Assembly (NCBI GenBank): GCA_963573305.1 | Contig: OY754332.1 | Coordinates: forward strand, 53,481,559-53,545,558 | Direction: 5' to 3' | DNA from: Pyrrhosoma nymphula | Lineage: Eukaryota; Arthropoda; Insecta; Odonata; Coenagrionidae | DNA: 64,000 bases | Part shown: one piece after another, positions 11,945 to 24,501 of the stretch | Layout of the letters: each line of letters starts with the position of its first letter | Position numbering within the stretch: the first letter of the stretch is position 1 | Notes under the pieces: generated by a model | Databases searched by the model: none | What the model saw: the letters and a program-made list of their open reading frames with translations, nothing else | What the model was told of the DNA's origin: nothing | Program-made: the position numbers and the translations under genes

Positions 11945-12450
11945 GGGTATTGGATTGCTGCGGTAAGTAGAATAATGGCTTCCCATCTCGAGGGCACGGG
12001 TTCTAATCCTGGCTGTAGCGGAAATTCTTCTGAGGACTCCCGTTGCTCACTTGGGTGCTATGAGGAGAGGGCCCTTCAATGGTAGTTTGTTATCTGTCCG
12101 TTGGATTGGACGTTCAGAGTACATACCCGCCGCACCTTTCGTTAAGAGTAGGATACTGCCGACGCCAGGTTTCTCTCCACTCATCCAACAACCCCAAAGA
12201 ATCCTTCTCTTAACATGATTGAGATTATGTTTTTGTATGTACCAGTAGAGTGCTCATGATGTAACTTGTCTGGCTCTCTGAGCCGAAAATTGTGAAATAC
12301 GGATAGAATGCCTCTAGCAGAGCATCTACACCCAGCCAGTCGTTAGCACCCCGACATCAACTCCCTTTTCTTATTAAGGCAATAGAAATACCCAACATCA
12401 AGCACTGAAGCTAACTGAACTTGAAGCTGTACTGATAGATTTGTCCAATG
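11945..12450 (+). mobile_element. tRNA-derived SINE, copy B, with downstream repeat
   Basis: A B-box-like GGTTCTAATCC followed by TGGCTGTAGCGGAAATTCT is the plus-strand counterpart of the block in copy A. The core GCCGACGCCAGGTTTCTC lies at about 12155. Downstream (12240-12450) a segment with TCTACACCCAGCC and TTTCTTATTAAGGCAATAG recurs at 13430-13650, so the repeat unit may be longer than the SINE itself. No target duplication was found. Confidence 0.5.
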
Positions 12451-13285
12451 GAATATCTTTTGACTTCAATCAACACAAATTTGATCACTTCCTTTAAATC
12501 AGTTAGTTCTGACGCCCATACAGAATGTCAGTCAGTACAGTTTACTTTTGATCATTCCATGCAGATTGTCGAATGTATTTAAAGTAAACTTAAGTACACC
12601 AATGTTGCGGTCACATTTTTGCCTCTCTGTGCATCGTGGAGCACAAATTTTTACGTATGCGTATCCAGCGGTTCAGCAGCCCTCTAAACGCCCAGGACTT
12701 CAAGCCTGTAGTGGCTGTATGCAGTCACAAGGGCGGCAATGTGCTTCTCCATTTAAGGCCAATAGGAATCGAAGTGATTATTTTGGCTCATTTACTTTTG
12801 ATGGAGAGTAACATGGATAAAATAATGTCTTATTGACTAGATAAGAGAACAGGCCCTATAAGTTTTTAAAATTCCCTTCTGTTTGGCACATAAGAGAGGT
12901 TTGGTGATGTTCAATTTTGGAGTAGGTCACGGACTGAGGTATGGACTGGGCGCTTTGGAAATTTGCTTTCCACTTTATTGTCGCCAGAGGCAAACTCTGC
13001 CGATAGGTAGCAGCACAATGACTTGCTTCATGGCTACAATAAAAAACCGTGGAAAGGATTGAATATAACAGCGGAGTTCGCTAACTCTGATTGAGTAATG
13101 AGCGCGTGTCTTCTGTATTTGCCAATCTAATACTGTAACTTTCTGGGTAGCACTTCGAGGGAAAACGACCTTGAGGTAAAAGAGATTTTTTTCTTGTCTA
13201 CGGACGAGGAACCATTAAGGGTTCGGGCAAAATTCAACCCTCAAAAGAAAGAGAATTTTAAAGCTCGCAAAGCCCTGCAAGGATA
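12451..13285. other. no recognisable feature
   Basis: Two overlapping plus-strand open frames near 12548-12836 have no recognisable domain. Nothing else was identified. Confidence 0.35.
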
Positions 13286-13650
13286 GAAAAGGCGCAGGAA
13301 ACCTGGCCTTACTGTACCAAACAAGGGTACAACTAGAGATGACTCTTGAAATTCCACACTGGTTTGCTTAGGATAAAATCGAACATGATTATGCCACTGC
13401 ACCAGCTGTAGGGTGGCCTTGAATTATATATGGCTCACCGATACGGAAATAGTGAAATGCAGGAAGTAAGCCTTTTGCGGAGAATCTCCACCCAGCTTCA
13501 TTCTCGCGTCTCCAGAGCAAATTGGTGAATTTTAGAGGCTGTGGAGGTCTGCTGCACCCTTTGCACATTAATTCAATTTTCTTATTATTGTAATAGAAGA
13601 ATTTTTCGTCAATAATTACGACTCATGGAATGAACTTAGCCGTACCGACA
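13286..13650 (+). repeat. second copy of the 12.2-12.45 kb repeat
   Basis: Shares with 12240-12450 the ordered blocks GTGAAAT-C-G-A, TCTCCACCCAGCT, TTTCTTATTATTGTAATAG and a GAACTTAGCCGTACCGACAGAT end. An AGGAAACCTGG word near 13300 resembles the SINE core. Divergence is high. Confidence 0.4.
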
Positions 13651-14699
13651 GATCTCCTTCAGGGTGCGGCAAAAGTTACGTTTCCATATTTTAAGCATAG
13701 CAGAGGGGTAGAGTTTAGTCATATAAGTATTAATTGGCGATGAGGAAGTAAGTCAATTTCATGAAAATGTAAGTAAAACTGAGCGGAGATGGCCAATTCA
13801 TAGATAATGCTAGCCCTTTTTAGTTATTAACTGTTTATTCAATGGAAATAATAACATTGAGCAAATATTTGATGACTACGGAGATGGTATTGTAGCAAGT
13901 TCATCAGACTGGGTGAAGGATTGAAGTGAGGGCAGGTTAAGCAAACATGCCAAATAAAAGCCGAGGGTTATTTGAGAGGTGTTACAGAATATGAAGATGA
14001 GATGAAAGAGTAGGCCATGTAATTATATGGACTGGATAAGCCAGTACTACATGAAATTTTCTAAAAAGGAGTAGACCAAGAAATGCAGCGTTGGCGATCA
14101 AATAATCACTTTTCCCTCGGCGGAGAAAAGCAAAATGCGCGATATCCGAATCGTGCCCAAAAACGTCACAAATGAGAATGAGTAAAGTCATGCACGACTT
14201 GGGATACGCAGTTTTTTCAATAATTGGCAGTAAGTTGGGAAATGAAGGTAGGGAAATAGAACAATCAGAAGCATACGCACGCATCGCAGGGGATTTTACT
14301 TTCGAACTTCCAGTTATCGGCCAGGAGAGCAAGCTTATACTTTCGCGCTTGTTAGCATATATGTTTCATCTTAATACTAGAGCATATAATGATATGACAT
14401 TACTTTTAGTTCAGTGCTGAGCGTCTCGGAGCCACACTACTGGAGTTGAAATTACTCATATGCTAGTAGTATTTTTGCTTAACGTGCTTCGACGGCTAAG
14501 GTCATTTCGCTACTCATATGCTTCTGAAAGCATAAAAAACTTGGCCATTGTGCACCACGCACAAATCCACTTCCTGCTAAAATTTCGTAGGACAGATATT
14601 AAGACAAAACAATCATGAAAAAACATCAGAAATTATAATCTTTTAAAAAGGCCAGTATCTCGTAAAAAATGAAACTCAGCTGACATTGTCAGAGCTATC
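13651..14699. other. no recognisable feature
   Basis: Open frames overlap on opposite strands at 13982-14420. Neither shows a known motif or a splice context that picks one. Confidence 0.35.
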
Positions 14700-14709
14700 A
14701 CTTCAGACT

Positions 14710-15480
14710 AGTCCTAGGTCTCCGCGGATGTTCAGCCTCTCGCGCGAATTCCGCTATTTATCTCACTCCGTCAACAAACGTCACGCAGTCAAGGGAGAGT
14801 CGCGCAATCATCGCATCTCGTTTGGACCTTCTCTTCTTTCTAGAGGTGATTTCCAACACGGCTAATCGAAGTGGAAAGGCTAAATTTGTCATTAAACTGT
14901 GGCCGCACCTCACTCGCGTGCCCGAGAGCGAAGCGGAGAGAGAAAAAGTCAGTGGCCCGGCCGACCCACAGCTGCCCCATTTCCCGCCGCCGAGAAGCGC
15001 ATCGTTTGCGCTCCATATCCATCGCCCTTCCGACCTAATACCCGCCAACCTACCGCACCTTTCTCCACCGCCACCCACACCCCACTTAATGACGCCCTAC
15101 ACTTTCTCCCCCGCTCTCCCACCGCGCCATTCAAACTCAATGAGGTTTTCCGCGTTCCCGTAACAAGAAGTGTGCCTCGAAAAGTGTGCCAGTGGCACCG
15201 AGGGCAGCGGCCTGTACCGTTATCCGCCGCCGCGCGGCTCACTCGCCGACGCCGCCCTCGCGACGGTGGCGCCTCGGTGGTGAAGAAGACTCGCTCCCCC
15301 GCCAGGCGACCAGTGAACACTCTCTACCCTCTCTACTCTTGCGGTTGAAACTGGTTGGAACGACGGAACAACCAAACATTACTCTCCTAAAGGCAAAACA
15401 CTCGCTAAGATCCACTTCCATCCCATCTTCGGGCTGTGAATGGCCTGATGGGCGGTGTTAATAAGTAGGAAGCATTTCGC
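14710..15480. promoter_or_regulatory. CpG-rich tract, possible promoter or first-exon region
   Basis: This is the most GC- and CpG-rich part of the window, with many CG dinucleotides (for example CCGCCGCCGCGCGG near 15220) in otherwise AT-rich DNA. Long stop-free frames appear on both strands, as expected from base composition alone, and none starts with ATG or shows a motif. In insects, CpG richness is a weaker promoter signal than in vertebrates. The tract could mark a gene 5' end, or simply an unmethylated or unusual repeat. Confidence 0.3.
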
Positions 15481-15564
15481 TCACCCAGATAGCGCCATTG
15501 TTGGGACAGGCGATCAAACGACAACCGTGCGAGGGAGGGAAATTGGCAAGACCAGGGCACCTAG

Positions 15565-15817
15565 GGCACGTCTTTAAACTTTTGCCGGCTGTTGACAATC
15601 ATCAACTGTCTCCCCTGTGGCCTCGGTCGACATAACATATACACCTACAAAATACCGTGCAAGCCACCTCCAGGGTGTGTAGCACGGGGTGATTCCACAC
15701 CAGACAAGCAATACTCGTCCCCGTTTAAGATTGAACCTCGAAAACTCCCCCGGCCCCAAGACGACGATCAAAAGCAGTCAGGAGAACAATGCAAGGCCAT
15801 GCCAGATACCAATGGAG
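15565..15817 (+). other. possible host exon ending at a splice donor
   Basis: The frame is open from 15565 and ends at TGGAGTG|GTAAGT, a strong donor at 15817/15818. It has no ATG before an internal one near 15799, so it would be an internal exon or a non-coding leader. The peptide includes CKPPPGCVARGDSTPDKQ and PRKLPRPQDDDQKQ, which I do not recognise. It lies just downstream of the CpG-rich tract. Without a partner exon this is speculative. Confidence 0.2.
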
Positions 15818-15828
15818 TGGTAAGTTAA

Positions 15829-18800
15829 AAAACAAGCCAGCATACAGAACACTGATTAGAATTACTAATGCTATTGGTTCATTGATACTACGAGATATTA
15901 ATCCTCGCAGAAAATAAAATCATGCGGAACATTTCAAGCGGGATGAGGCGAGAGTAATAATGATGTTATTAAAGAGAAGTACAAATTCTAACCTACCAAG
16001 CGACGTTCAGTCTCGCCTTCATACCTCGACAGTTATACTGATATTCAAAAATTATTACAAGACTACATACGCGTAAAATTAATTATCATCTCCTGCAGAC
16101 ATTGACAACCGAAAAAAATATACATAAGTTTAAAAAAATTAAATATACCTATCCTCACCACAAAAACTATTGAAGGCTTTGATCATAGCTATTGTGGTCC
16201 CTAATTGTGCGAGGAAAAATGACATTTTAAACCTTTCGGTCCCGCAAATTATCTCATTTTATGCAGGTGACCGAGCCTATCATAGTAGTACGGAGTTTTT
16301 AATATGTTCTTTACATCTTCGGAGAAGTAAGCGGCCTCGAATTAACTCAGGTGAAGTCCATTCTTTAATCCACGCTGTGATAGCGACCCCCATTCCAATT
16401 CTTTTAATAGCCACTAAAAACTGCTAGACATCATAAAATCTCTTTAAAAACCTAGCTCGTCGCAATACGCGATCTAATTCCGATATCGTACCAGCTTTTT
16501 AATGACCCCAAAAACAAGACGCATATTCTAGTTGTGGCCTAACTAGAGAAAAATAACTTTCTAATCAATTTTCCGAGTATTATTTTAATAAGTCACAGCT
16601 TCCTGTTATCTTGTCCGTATATTTCCAGAATAACTCCAAGATAGGTCCTGAGTAATTGCGGCTATTAACGAGTGACTGCCAGAGACGCTACTTATAACGA
16701 GAGTTATAATAACGAATCTATGAACCTTACCTTTCTCGACGGTGGACAGCAAGCGCTTGATTTAAATCAGTAAAGTAAATTGCTGACTTCGGAAGCGCAA
16801 TTCGGTGACTTTTGTTGCTTGTTTAACGTTAAAACTACACTATTCCGAATATTTTACGCAGGATGCTCCGGAGTTCGGCAATTCAATTTACAGGCTAAGA
16901 TCAGACCTTACCAGACCACGTCGCCTGAACGGTGAAACATCGAGAATTATGGTGCATAGAGACTCGCTTACGTCGATTAGGTCACAGGGAATACAATTTA
17001 GGTTTGTCGACGGGCGACATTTAGTTTCTTGTCCGTATGGTCGTCCTGCGTAGTTTCAGCCGGCTCGGAGCAACCATCCGTCAGTAATATGAGATAGAAG
17101 TATCTTGCTCCCTTTCCGCGATTATTAGGGCTCCCTATCTCAGCTGAAAGCGTCACCGCAGGCCATTTCTATAGTAACTGTAGTAGCTTCTGGTTTTCAC
17201 TTTTTTCTTAGGAAAGGATGGATCTTAGCGATCTCACCCATTAAGCGACATAGTTCATTTTAAATTGCATGCCGAAGAAAAACAGTGTGTCAACAGATGT
17301 TCTACCTCGTTTTCAACACGCAATTTTCAGTTTTAGAAGCGTAAACGAAAGATATCAAGTAACGACTGTAGATATCTTTGAATGAGAACTATTTTCAGAA
17401 CTTTGTTTGTGAAAATTTGTTTAAAATAGTTTGAAAAATACGAACGCTTTTTTTCGTTTATTCACTACCGTGTCCACGGCCAGTGGCGGGCTGTCCCTAC
17501 CACCACTGTCTATACCCCCACCTCCAGCTACTCTCCTCTCCTCCGCAGCTTGAAAGGGGTAGTCCCCACCCGCCAGACAGAGCTATGGTGAGGGGGGGGG
17601 GTCGGACCAGGAGGTGCGGGGGGATCGTAGTGTGTCCATATTCGCCACTTGAGTGCCCGAGTACCTTAGATTTTGGCTGAACTCCATCAAGAAGTGTGCT
17701 CACATGAGCAAGGTATTAAGGGGGAGCGAATTTACGAGCAGGTGTCTGATTCGGCCGCTGAATTCAAGGTAGCTGAACAGTACCCTGAATGCGGCTCCCT
17801 ATTGAAATCCCACTGAGCAATGAGCTGGAGGCGTGATTGTCATATCGCTTGCAGTCATGGCAAAACTTCAGCGTCAATAAGAAGAAGTGTCAGTGTAGTA
17901 AAGTAATTCTCAAAATTATAAACACGTATTAGACGCAGATAAACTTGAAAAACGTTTTTGCTAATAGAAGAATTGAACAAGATTAGCGAGTTGGTTTAGC
18001 TCAGAAGAAAATTCACCCAGAATTCAGGAAGAACGTAACAGGCTAACGTTATTACCAAAAGGCAGAAATTTTATTCCAGTGTTACATGTGTGAAAGAGAA
18101 GCATATTTTCTCCTAATGGGAAAAACCGTAATGAGCGGGAGAAGAAGAAGAGTCTTGTCACAAAAACAAATGTAAATAAACTAAAGATATATTGTAAATA
18201 TTATATCTATTTTAATCTAAATACTTTATAAAATAATTAACACAAATTCATTTCTATTTGAATAACCGAGACCCTTAAACGGTATTTAGACAATCTTTTT
18301 CCGAATCACCCCCTTAAATTTAAAACAAGAATATACTTTTTATTTCCTTTATTCGATGGGATCCTTGTGCCTGATGCGTCTTAGCTCTAAGTTCAATGTT
18401 CGGTTTTATGCCAGTAAATTGAATTTAATTGTCATCTATTGATAGGGCCTAGGCCCCCAGTTTTCGTTATGAGGGAACCCTGATAATAACCCCATGAACT
18501 TTTCGCCCCGTTGAGAATCCCCAGAATATAGTAAAAACAGAGTGACTACTTAAAATGGTCAGTAGATATGACTCAAATTGTCTGAGTCCGCAACACCTAC
18601 AAAACTCAATCAGAGAAATAAGACGGCTGGTCCCCGCATAAAATGCCACGGACGTCAAAAAGGTTTTTATTTCAGCTTCCGAACTGTCTTCCAATGATTA
18701 AAACGCATATCGATGATACCTACCTTCAAAGAGAAAGCAACCAACTTCCATTTTAAAACACATGATCAAATATTGGTCCTCCAATGGAAATATCATGTAG

Positions 18801-18963
18801 ACAAGTGCGCATGAAGATTAAAATAATGATTAAGATAATGTTACCAATTCATTATGCTTAGAAAGCAATCACTTTTGAGTAAAAATGATACTCAGTTTAT
18901 CCAGTTTCGACGCCATAAATTGGTAAAAGTCAGAGAAATGACTGCGTAATCATCCATAAAAGC
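15829..18963. other. no secure feature
   Basis: About 3 kb without recognisable genes. A GC-rich patch at 17480-17650 has a hAT-like CAGTGGCGGG start, but no matching right end or target duplication. Short open frames (16170-16427, 16805-17053, 18467-18694) have no known motif. Confidence 0.35.
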
Positions 18964-20163
18964 CTGAATCACACGATCATTTTTCCAGTCTCTTTTCAGG
19001 GATAGCTCCAATGATATGGACCCCTATCACTTTTTGCATTATTTGAGCATGTCCTTTTTCCGTCCCCGAAGACGTCCCTAACTCCGCCATTTAGCCAATC
19101 AGAGTTCACGGCCGCAAGGAACGAATGTTGCGTTACACATGGCTTTCAATCAAACTAGCATTATAAACAGAGAACCGTGGAAAGTTCGTAAAATGTCTCA
19201 CAATAAATCGCGTTCGTGGATAGTGGAAAAAATTACAGCTCTCATAGAAAAGGGAAAATAGTACTTTAGCTTTACAAAAATAAATCCTCTCATTGCCATG
19301 ATAAATTTTTAAGGATTAAGAGCCCGATTGAATAAGCGACGAGTGTGGAACCTTTCCGTTCCGGAACAACGACGCAAGACGTGAAGGCGAAAAGGAATGC
19401 CTTGCGTAATCAGTTCGGTGAAGAGAGCGAATAAAATCTTCAATGAAGTGTGGATGTTCCACAGACGAGATCATATACATCGCCAAACATTAATTTAAGT
19501 TTACAAATAAGTCTTTAGGTTGATGTTAGCTCACTCGATGGCATGCATTGGGTTTATCATTAGAGACTTGTTTTAGTGTGCCTAAAATGATATGCCCTCC
19601 GGCATTCAAAACCAAAGTTCAGTGCCGTAAATAATATGCTAAGTACGCAAATGAACTATCAAGTAGACAGAAATAGCCAATTTAACGAATGAAATTCAGT
19701 TGCCTCTATTTTACAATATTCTCCAATATATGTTGAATTTATCGTGTTTTTTTTAGGTTTATGAACCTACATTTACGTATGTGACAGTTAACTTTTTTTG
19801 AGAAAACACAGAGCTCCCAGAAAGACCATTGAAATCTCACTTGGGCTAAAGAACTACAAAATATCGTGGTCGGTTAATTAATAAGATAATGATAATAAAT
19901 AACATAATATACAATATTCTATTATACTATGAAAGAACAATAGCTCATAGTTTCGAATAGTCACAATAATGATTCAATTCATTATACGACTAATATTAAT
20001 GATGCTTTCACTCTCATGAGAAAAGAAAATCCCGGGTGCGGAAATGATGCTCCCAGTTACGGCGCAAATGATCGTGTGATACAGAAAAGGATGGCCTCAG
20101 CTATCACTTTCCCTATCATATGAGCGATTGCGAAAAGCGACCCTTAATGATCGTGTGATTCAG
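18964..20163. mobile_element. 1.2-kb element with 18-bp terminal inverted repeats
   Basis: Left end CTGAATCACACGATCATT (18964-18981) and right end AATGATCGTGTGATTCAG (20146-20163) are perfect 18-bp inverted repeats. A second, internal copy of the right-end word with one mismatch lies at about 20068. No clear target duplication was found, so the superfamily is unknown. A short frame near 19190 starting MSHNKSRSWIVEKI could be a scrap of a DNA-binding domain, but this is weak. It is probably a non-autonomous DNA transposon. Confidence 0.65.
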
Positions 20164-20347
20164 ACTTAAGTTTAGTACGACTGCTTAAGACAAAATATCC
20201 ACCATCTGCATGTGAATGTTAGTGAATCTTGGGCTCGGACGAATGAAAACTTTTCAAATTAAAATTATCCGCCACAATCTGGGTATGAATTTTATTTTTA
20301 ATTTTTTTTAATTTTATAAAAAAAAGTTCTTTTCTTCTTGCGAAAAA

Positions 20348-21690
20348 ATAGAATGAGAGAGCAGTGGAGAAAGATAACCTAGAACTGGACATACTAGGCA
20401 GCGAAATAGAGAAGGCATTACAAGAGATGAAGAAGAAATGCTGCGGGAGTAGATAGCATCCTTTCGGAGATACTAAAGAATTAAGGTAATAAGGGAAGCC
20501 GAAATATTTACGAACTTATCCAAAGAATCTACGAGAAAGGAGTGTGGCCGGAGGGCTTCGTTTAAACAGTCTTGATACTTACCCCGAAGAAGAAGAAAGA
20601 ATAATAATACGAAGAGTATAGAACAATTACATTATTTCCACTCGCTGCAAAAGTTAAACTAATAATCATTAATAAACGGTTGGAGACTAGAGCATATTAC
20701 AAATTAGGTGATGACCAGTTCGGGTTTAGGAAGGAGAATGGGATGCGATTGCGGTGATGAGAACAATTATAGAAAGGGTCTGAAGTATAATCATGACGTT
20801 TGTGCTTGTTTCGTTGGGGTGGGCAGTTATAGGTCGCGGGGTAAGGCAGGGGTGCCCGTTGTCTCCTTTGCTTGTTAGCATTTATGACTAAGAAATTCTA
20901 AGAGAGGTATGAGAAAAGCTATAAATGGGAATAAAAGCAGGAGTCCAGGTTATAAAGTCGGTTAGATTCGCGACGACCAGGCGTTGTTTAGACGATCATA
21001 CAAGGGATTAAAAGCTATAGTAGATGCATTAGAAAATGAGTGCGGGAAATTCGGGAAGAAGATTAATCATAAGAAAACTTAATTAACGAGATTTTCCATG
21101 ATAAAGAAAGCAGGGCTGGTCATAATAATAGGAGGGCACAAACTGGAACATGCAGAGCAATTCAATTACTTGGGTAGTACGTTGGGAGGAAAATGGGCAG
21201 AGCATTGTAGACATAAGAAGGAGAATAGCGTAACCGAAATATGCGTTCACCAACAGGAGGGAGCTGATGACGGGGACCTTAATTAGGGATGTAACAAAAC
21301 GGTTGGCGAAGATTTTAACATTAAGTGCTGCGTTGCATGGTGATGAAACACGGACTCTGAGAAAGGAAGACGAGAATCGGCATAAGACGTTTGAGATGTG
21401 GGTGTTGAGGAAGATGAAGAAAGTGCGGTGGACGGAAAGGAAGACAAAGAAGGAAGTGTATGGTATGGTGGGTGAGGAGAGGAAACTTCTGGAGGAAATT
21501 AGGAGGAGGCAGAGTATGCGGTTGGAGCAGGTAATGAGAGGCCAAGAGAAGCTGAAGACTGCGATAGATGGGAGGATATTGGGTAAGCGGGCTTTATGGG
21601 CGGGATGAAAAGAGATAGGACGTGGTGTGACAGGAACAAGGAACTATGTAGTACACCTCGTAATATTGGAAATTGGTAGAGAGAATTAAC
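20348..21690 (+). pseudogene. decayed RTE-like LINE, reverse transcriptase region
   Basis: Pieces in three frames follow the LINE order: SEIEKALQEMKKK and IYEKGVWPEGF, then DDQFGFRKENGMR (about 20715), RGVRQGCPLSPL at about 20836-20871, VDALENECGKFGKKIN, FNYLGSTLGG at about 21160, and the C-terminal tail from 21267 with FEMWVLRKMKKVRWTERKT. The catalytic FADD site (about 20967) has lost one nucleotide, so the core frame is broken there. Stops and frameshifts occur throughout. The 5' part and a target duplication were not found. It is clearly older than the 4.3-10.5 kb copy. Confidence 0.8.
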
Positions 21691-22214
21691 TTTTTGGTGG
21701 AATTAAATTACTAAAATATATTATTACCAGCCATAAAATTTTAATTAAATCTTTCCCTGCCAATCTCCATTCGTTTAATAGCAAAATATAATTGAAACAA
21801 GTAAATTACCAAATCTTTTGGAGAGATCTGAGATTAGCTAAGGATCTTCAGTCGGCGAAATCCACATGCAGTGGCGCTTACCCTAGGCTTATTTACCTGC
21901 CTTGTCAGTCAGAATAATACCTACAAATCAAATGACGATAAAATGGGCGAGAGGATGCACAGTGAGAAGAATTATACAGCATAGCCCAAGAAATTCTGCT
22001 AAAATTACGACCTTACTGGAATCCATGGCGTAAGAGAGCAGAATCATCCGCCACTACTGACTCAAAAATGGGAAAGAGCCATTGTGAACGACGTTAGGTG
22101 ATCCACTCGTCAATTTTCTCCAATGGCACGCAATAAATTTCTTCAATCAAATATTTACTACCTCTGTAACGATATCGCATTATAGTCGAAAAAACAGTAA
22201 TATCTCTTCTTCTG
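21691..22214. other. no recognisable feature
   Basis: AT-rich spacer between two LINE remnants. Nothing identified. Confidence 0.4.
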
Positions 22215-22560
22215 GAACTTTTGGAAGCAAGGGAAATGATGTGTTATCGAAGAAAAGTGAAAATCGAATGGATAGAGAGAACCACCGGTAAACAAGTCCT
22301 TATAAATGTTAGGGGGAGAAGATGTTTCATGGAAAATCTCCGAGGCAGAAGAAACAAGGCAACTGGGCACATTTTGAGGCACAACAACCTGAACAGCACT
22401 GGAAGTAAATATGAATGAGAGGAATTATCGAGGAATTCCAAGGATGCATCAGGCAAATTATGAAGGACGAGAAGACTTATGCAGAAATGAAACAGTTGAT
22501 GGGAGAGTGGAGTGGAGAACTGCAGCAAGCAATGCTTTGGATTGATGACTGCTGATGATG
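22215..22560 (+). pseudogene. LINE 3' end fragment
   Basis: The frame LEAREMMCYRRKVKIEWIER followed by FMENLRGRRNKATGHILRHN is the conserved C-terminal tail of the RTE-like LINE family in this window. It is followed, after frame breaks, by a GAGTGGAGAACTGCAGCAAG block that encodes the usual VEWR/AAA end. It finishes at TGATGACTGCTGATGATGAA, a terminal TGATGATG-type tail like that of the copy ending at 10476. Only the last 115 codons or so are present. Confidence 0.7.
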
Positions 22561-23359
22561 AATGCGGTACGCCAGCACGGGTATGATGGCTGGGCTCCGA
22601 AGCAGCCCCGCAAGAGAAAGCAGTCACTCACCGCCGCTGCTTTGACGGCAAGATAAAAGTCATTTCATATTAGTCAAAACTCTGGAATAATCGTGCTCAG
22701 GAGGTGAAATCACCCAATTGGGGCTAGGGCATCTAGCCATGCCGCACGAGGGTGGTCCAAAAAAATTGAATGCCTTCAAATTTTTCACGCCGCCCCCCAA
22801 TTCTATGTCTCCACCGTATTTCATTAATTTCTCATCCCAGTGGACACCAAGGCAGCACAGTTAATTAAAAGATTTCATTCAAGCCGACTGTGGGAGTTAT
22901 TCTCTCAGCACTGCGCCCTCTTATAAAGCTGGACTTGCAAGTGCATATATTAACGGTATCGTCACACATTTCCTCAGCTACCTGACCAATTATTCTAGTC
23001 ACTGAGGCAAGTAACCAATAGACAGTACCTTCGCAATTGCTCTGTCGTTTCCCAATACATACGTTGGTTTTTTGGATCCATGGAGGATGCAAAAAACCAA
23101 CGGTCGTAACTCATGTTGCATACAATATAGGGGTGCCCATACCCAATGTACAAATGCGTGGGGCACGGTCGACTAAGGACTCATACCTCTTCAAATGGAT
23201 AAAATCGAACCCGATTTCGGAGATTGCTACTTTCCCTCAGCGCGAAACATATCCAGACGGAATGTGATAAACATATCGGGCGGCACGTGGGGGACTAACC
23301 ATTCTGAGTGACCTTGAACAATATCTGGGAAAAGATCCGAAACGTGTCAATACTCCAAC
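22561..23359. other. no gene; one short hairpin
   Basis: Nothing is recognisable as coding. A 13-bp perfect inverted repeat with a 15-nt spacer lies at about 23062-23102 (CGTTGGTTTTTTG and its complement). Confidence 0.35.
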
Positions 23360-23480
23360 GACATTTTTACGAAAAAAATTAATAACTTTTACAATACTAC
23401 AATATATATTGTGTTATTGTAAGAATAAGAAATATATATTGTGGTATTGTAAAAGTTATTAATTTAATTGATAAAATGTC
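23360..23480. mobile_element. fold-back MITE, 121 bp, ~51-bp arms
   Basis: The two arms (23360-23410 and 23430-23480) are inverted copies around a 19-nt spacer. The inner 33 bp match with one difference (ATTAATAACTTTTACAATAC core) and the outer 18 bp less well, both beginning GACATTTT. RNA from it would fold into one long hairpin. No target duplication is obvious. Confidence 0.75.
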
Positions 23481-24501
23481 ATACCACCAAGTAACTAGTC
23501 ATCTTGTTTTATTTGACATTTTTACGAGCAAACGGTATCATCAAGAAATCATGATGTCATTATATTGGACACATACTTTCGGAATACTTCTCACATAACT
23601 TTGCGCGAAATAAATTAACAATTACATGGATAGTGTAAGGATCTAAATGACCGTAGCCGTCGACGTACTCAATTTATGCTATCCAACATCTATCCACTCA
23701 AGGTAGTTTGAGCCAGATATTTCCCTAATCATAATTGAGACCATATTAGAATTTTATTTTTTTATTTCAGCGTCTTTAAGAAGTATGACGCAAATACTGA
23801 AAAAATCAATGGCGTAAAAATATAGCTAAAAGTAAGAAACATTCACAGTAATTAAATAAATATATCTACATAAGTCTCTAACGTGACTCATTTGTTCACG
23901 CCGTACGGTGAAAACGCCTTCACAACAGTTTTTTTGCGATTATGTAAAAATTACTGCGGTGAGTGATTGATTAATTTTTATAAATAGCTGAGAAAAGAGA
24001 CTAACTACACACCTTTAGTTTTTAGACAAAATCTAAGCTCTAGAAATTCCTTTTTCAATATTCTCCCTCTGGAGCGCACAGCCGTAATCTATCCCATGGA
24101 AAAGTAAAGATGAGTTTTTTCTTTTAAATAAGGTCAAATTCATCAAGTTCCAAGTGAAATGATACCTCGCTCAAACTGCCTTAAACTTGAAATTGCTTCT
24201 TCCTTGAATTTTGAGTTATTAGAGAGGCGGCACTTTCATTGCGCGTAAGCGGTAGGCTATTTCCGTCAGTAAGTTGACCTTACGCTATTTTGGTTTCCAG
24301 CTCATTAGTTAAACTACAGCAGCATTAGAGATGTCATTTCAAACATCTATCCTACTTTACTTTATGACACTTTTAAATCAACGATATCCGGAGAACCACA
24401 AATTAATCCAAGCAAACCATGTCAAAAGGAAGCTCCCCGTGCATGCGGGTTTGAAACACAGGCATGACTAAGTCTACATACGTGTACATCTAATACACAT
24501 C
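23481..24501. other. no recognisable feature
   Basis: AT-rich, no open frame over 60 codons and no repeat found. Confidence 0.4.

Noticed and set aside
14899..15348. 149-codon plus-strand and 123-codon minus-strand frames in the CpG-rich tract
   Set aside because: Both strands are open because stop codons are rare in GC-rich DNA. Neither has a clear ATG start or motif.
17481..17651. hAT-like MITE starting CAGTGGCGGG
   Set aside because: The right end is a poor match and the 8-bp flanks differ.
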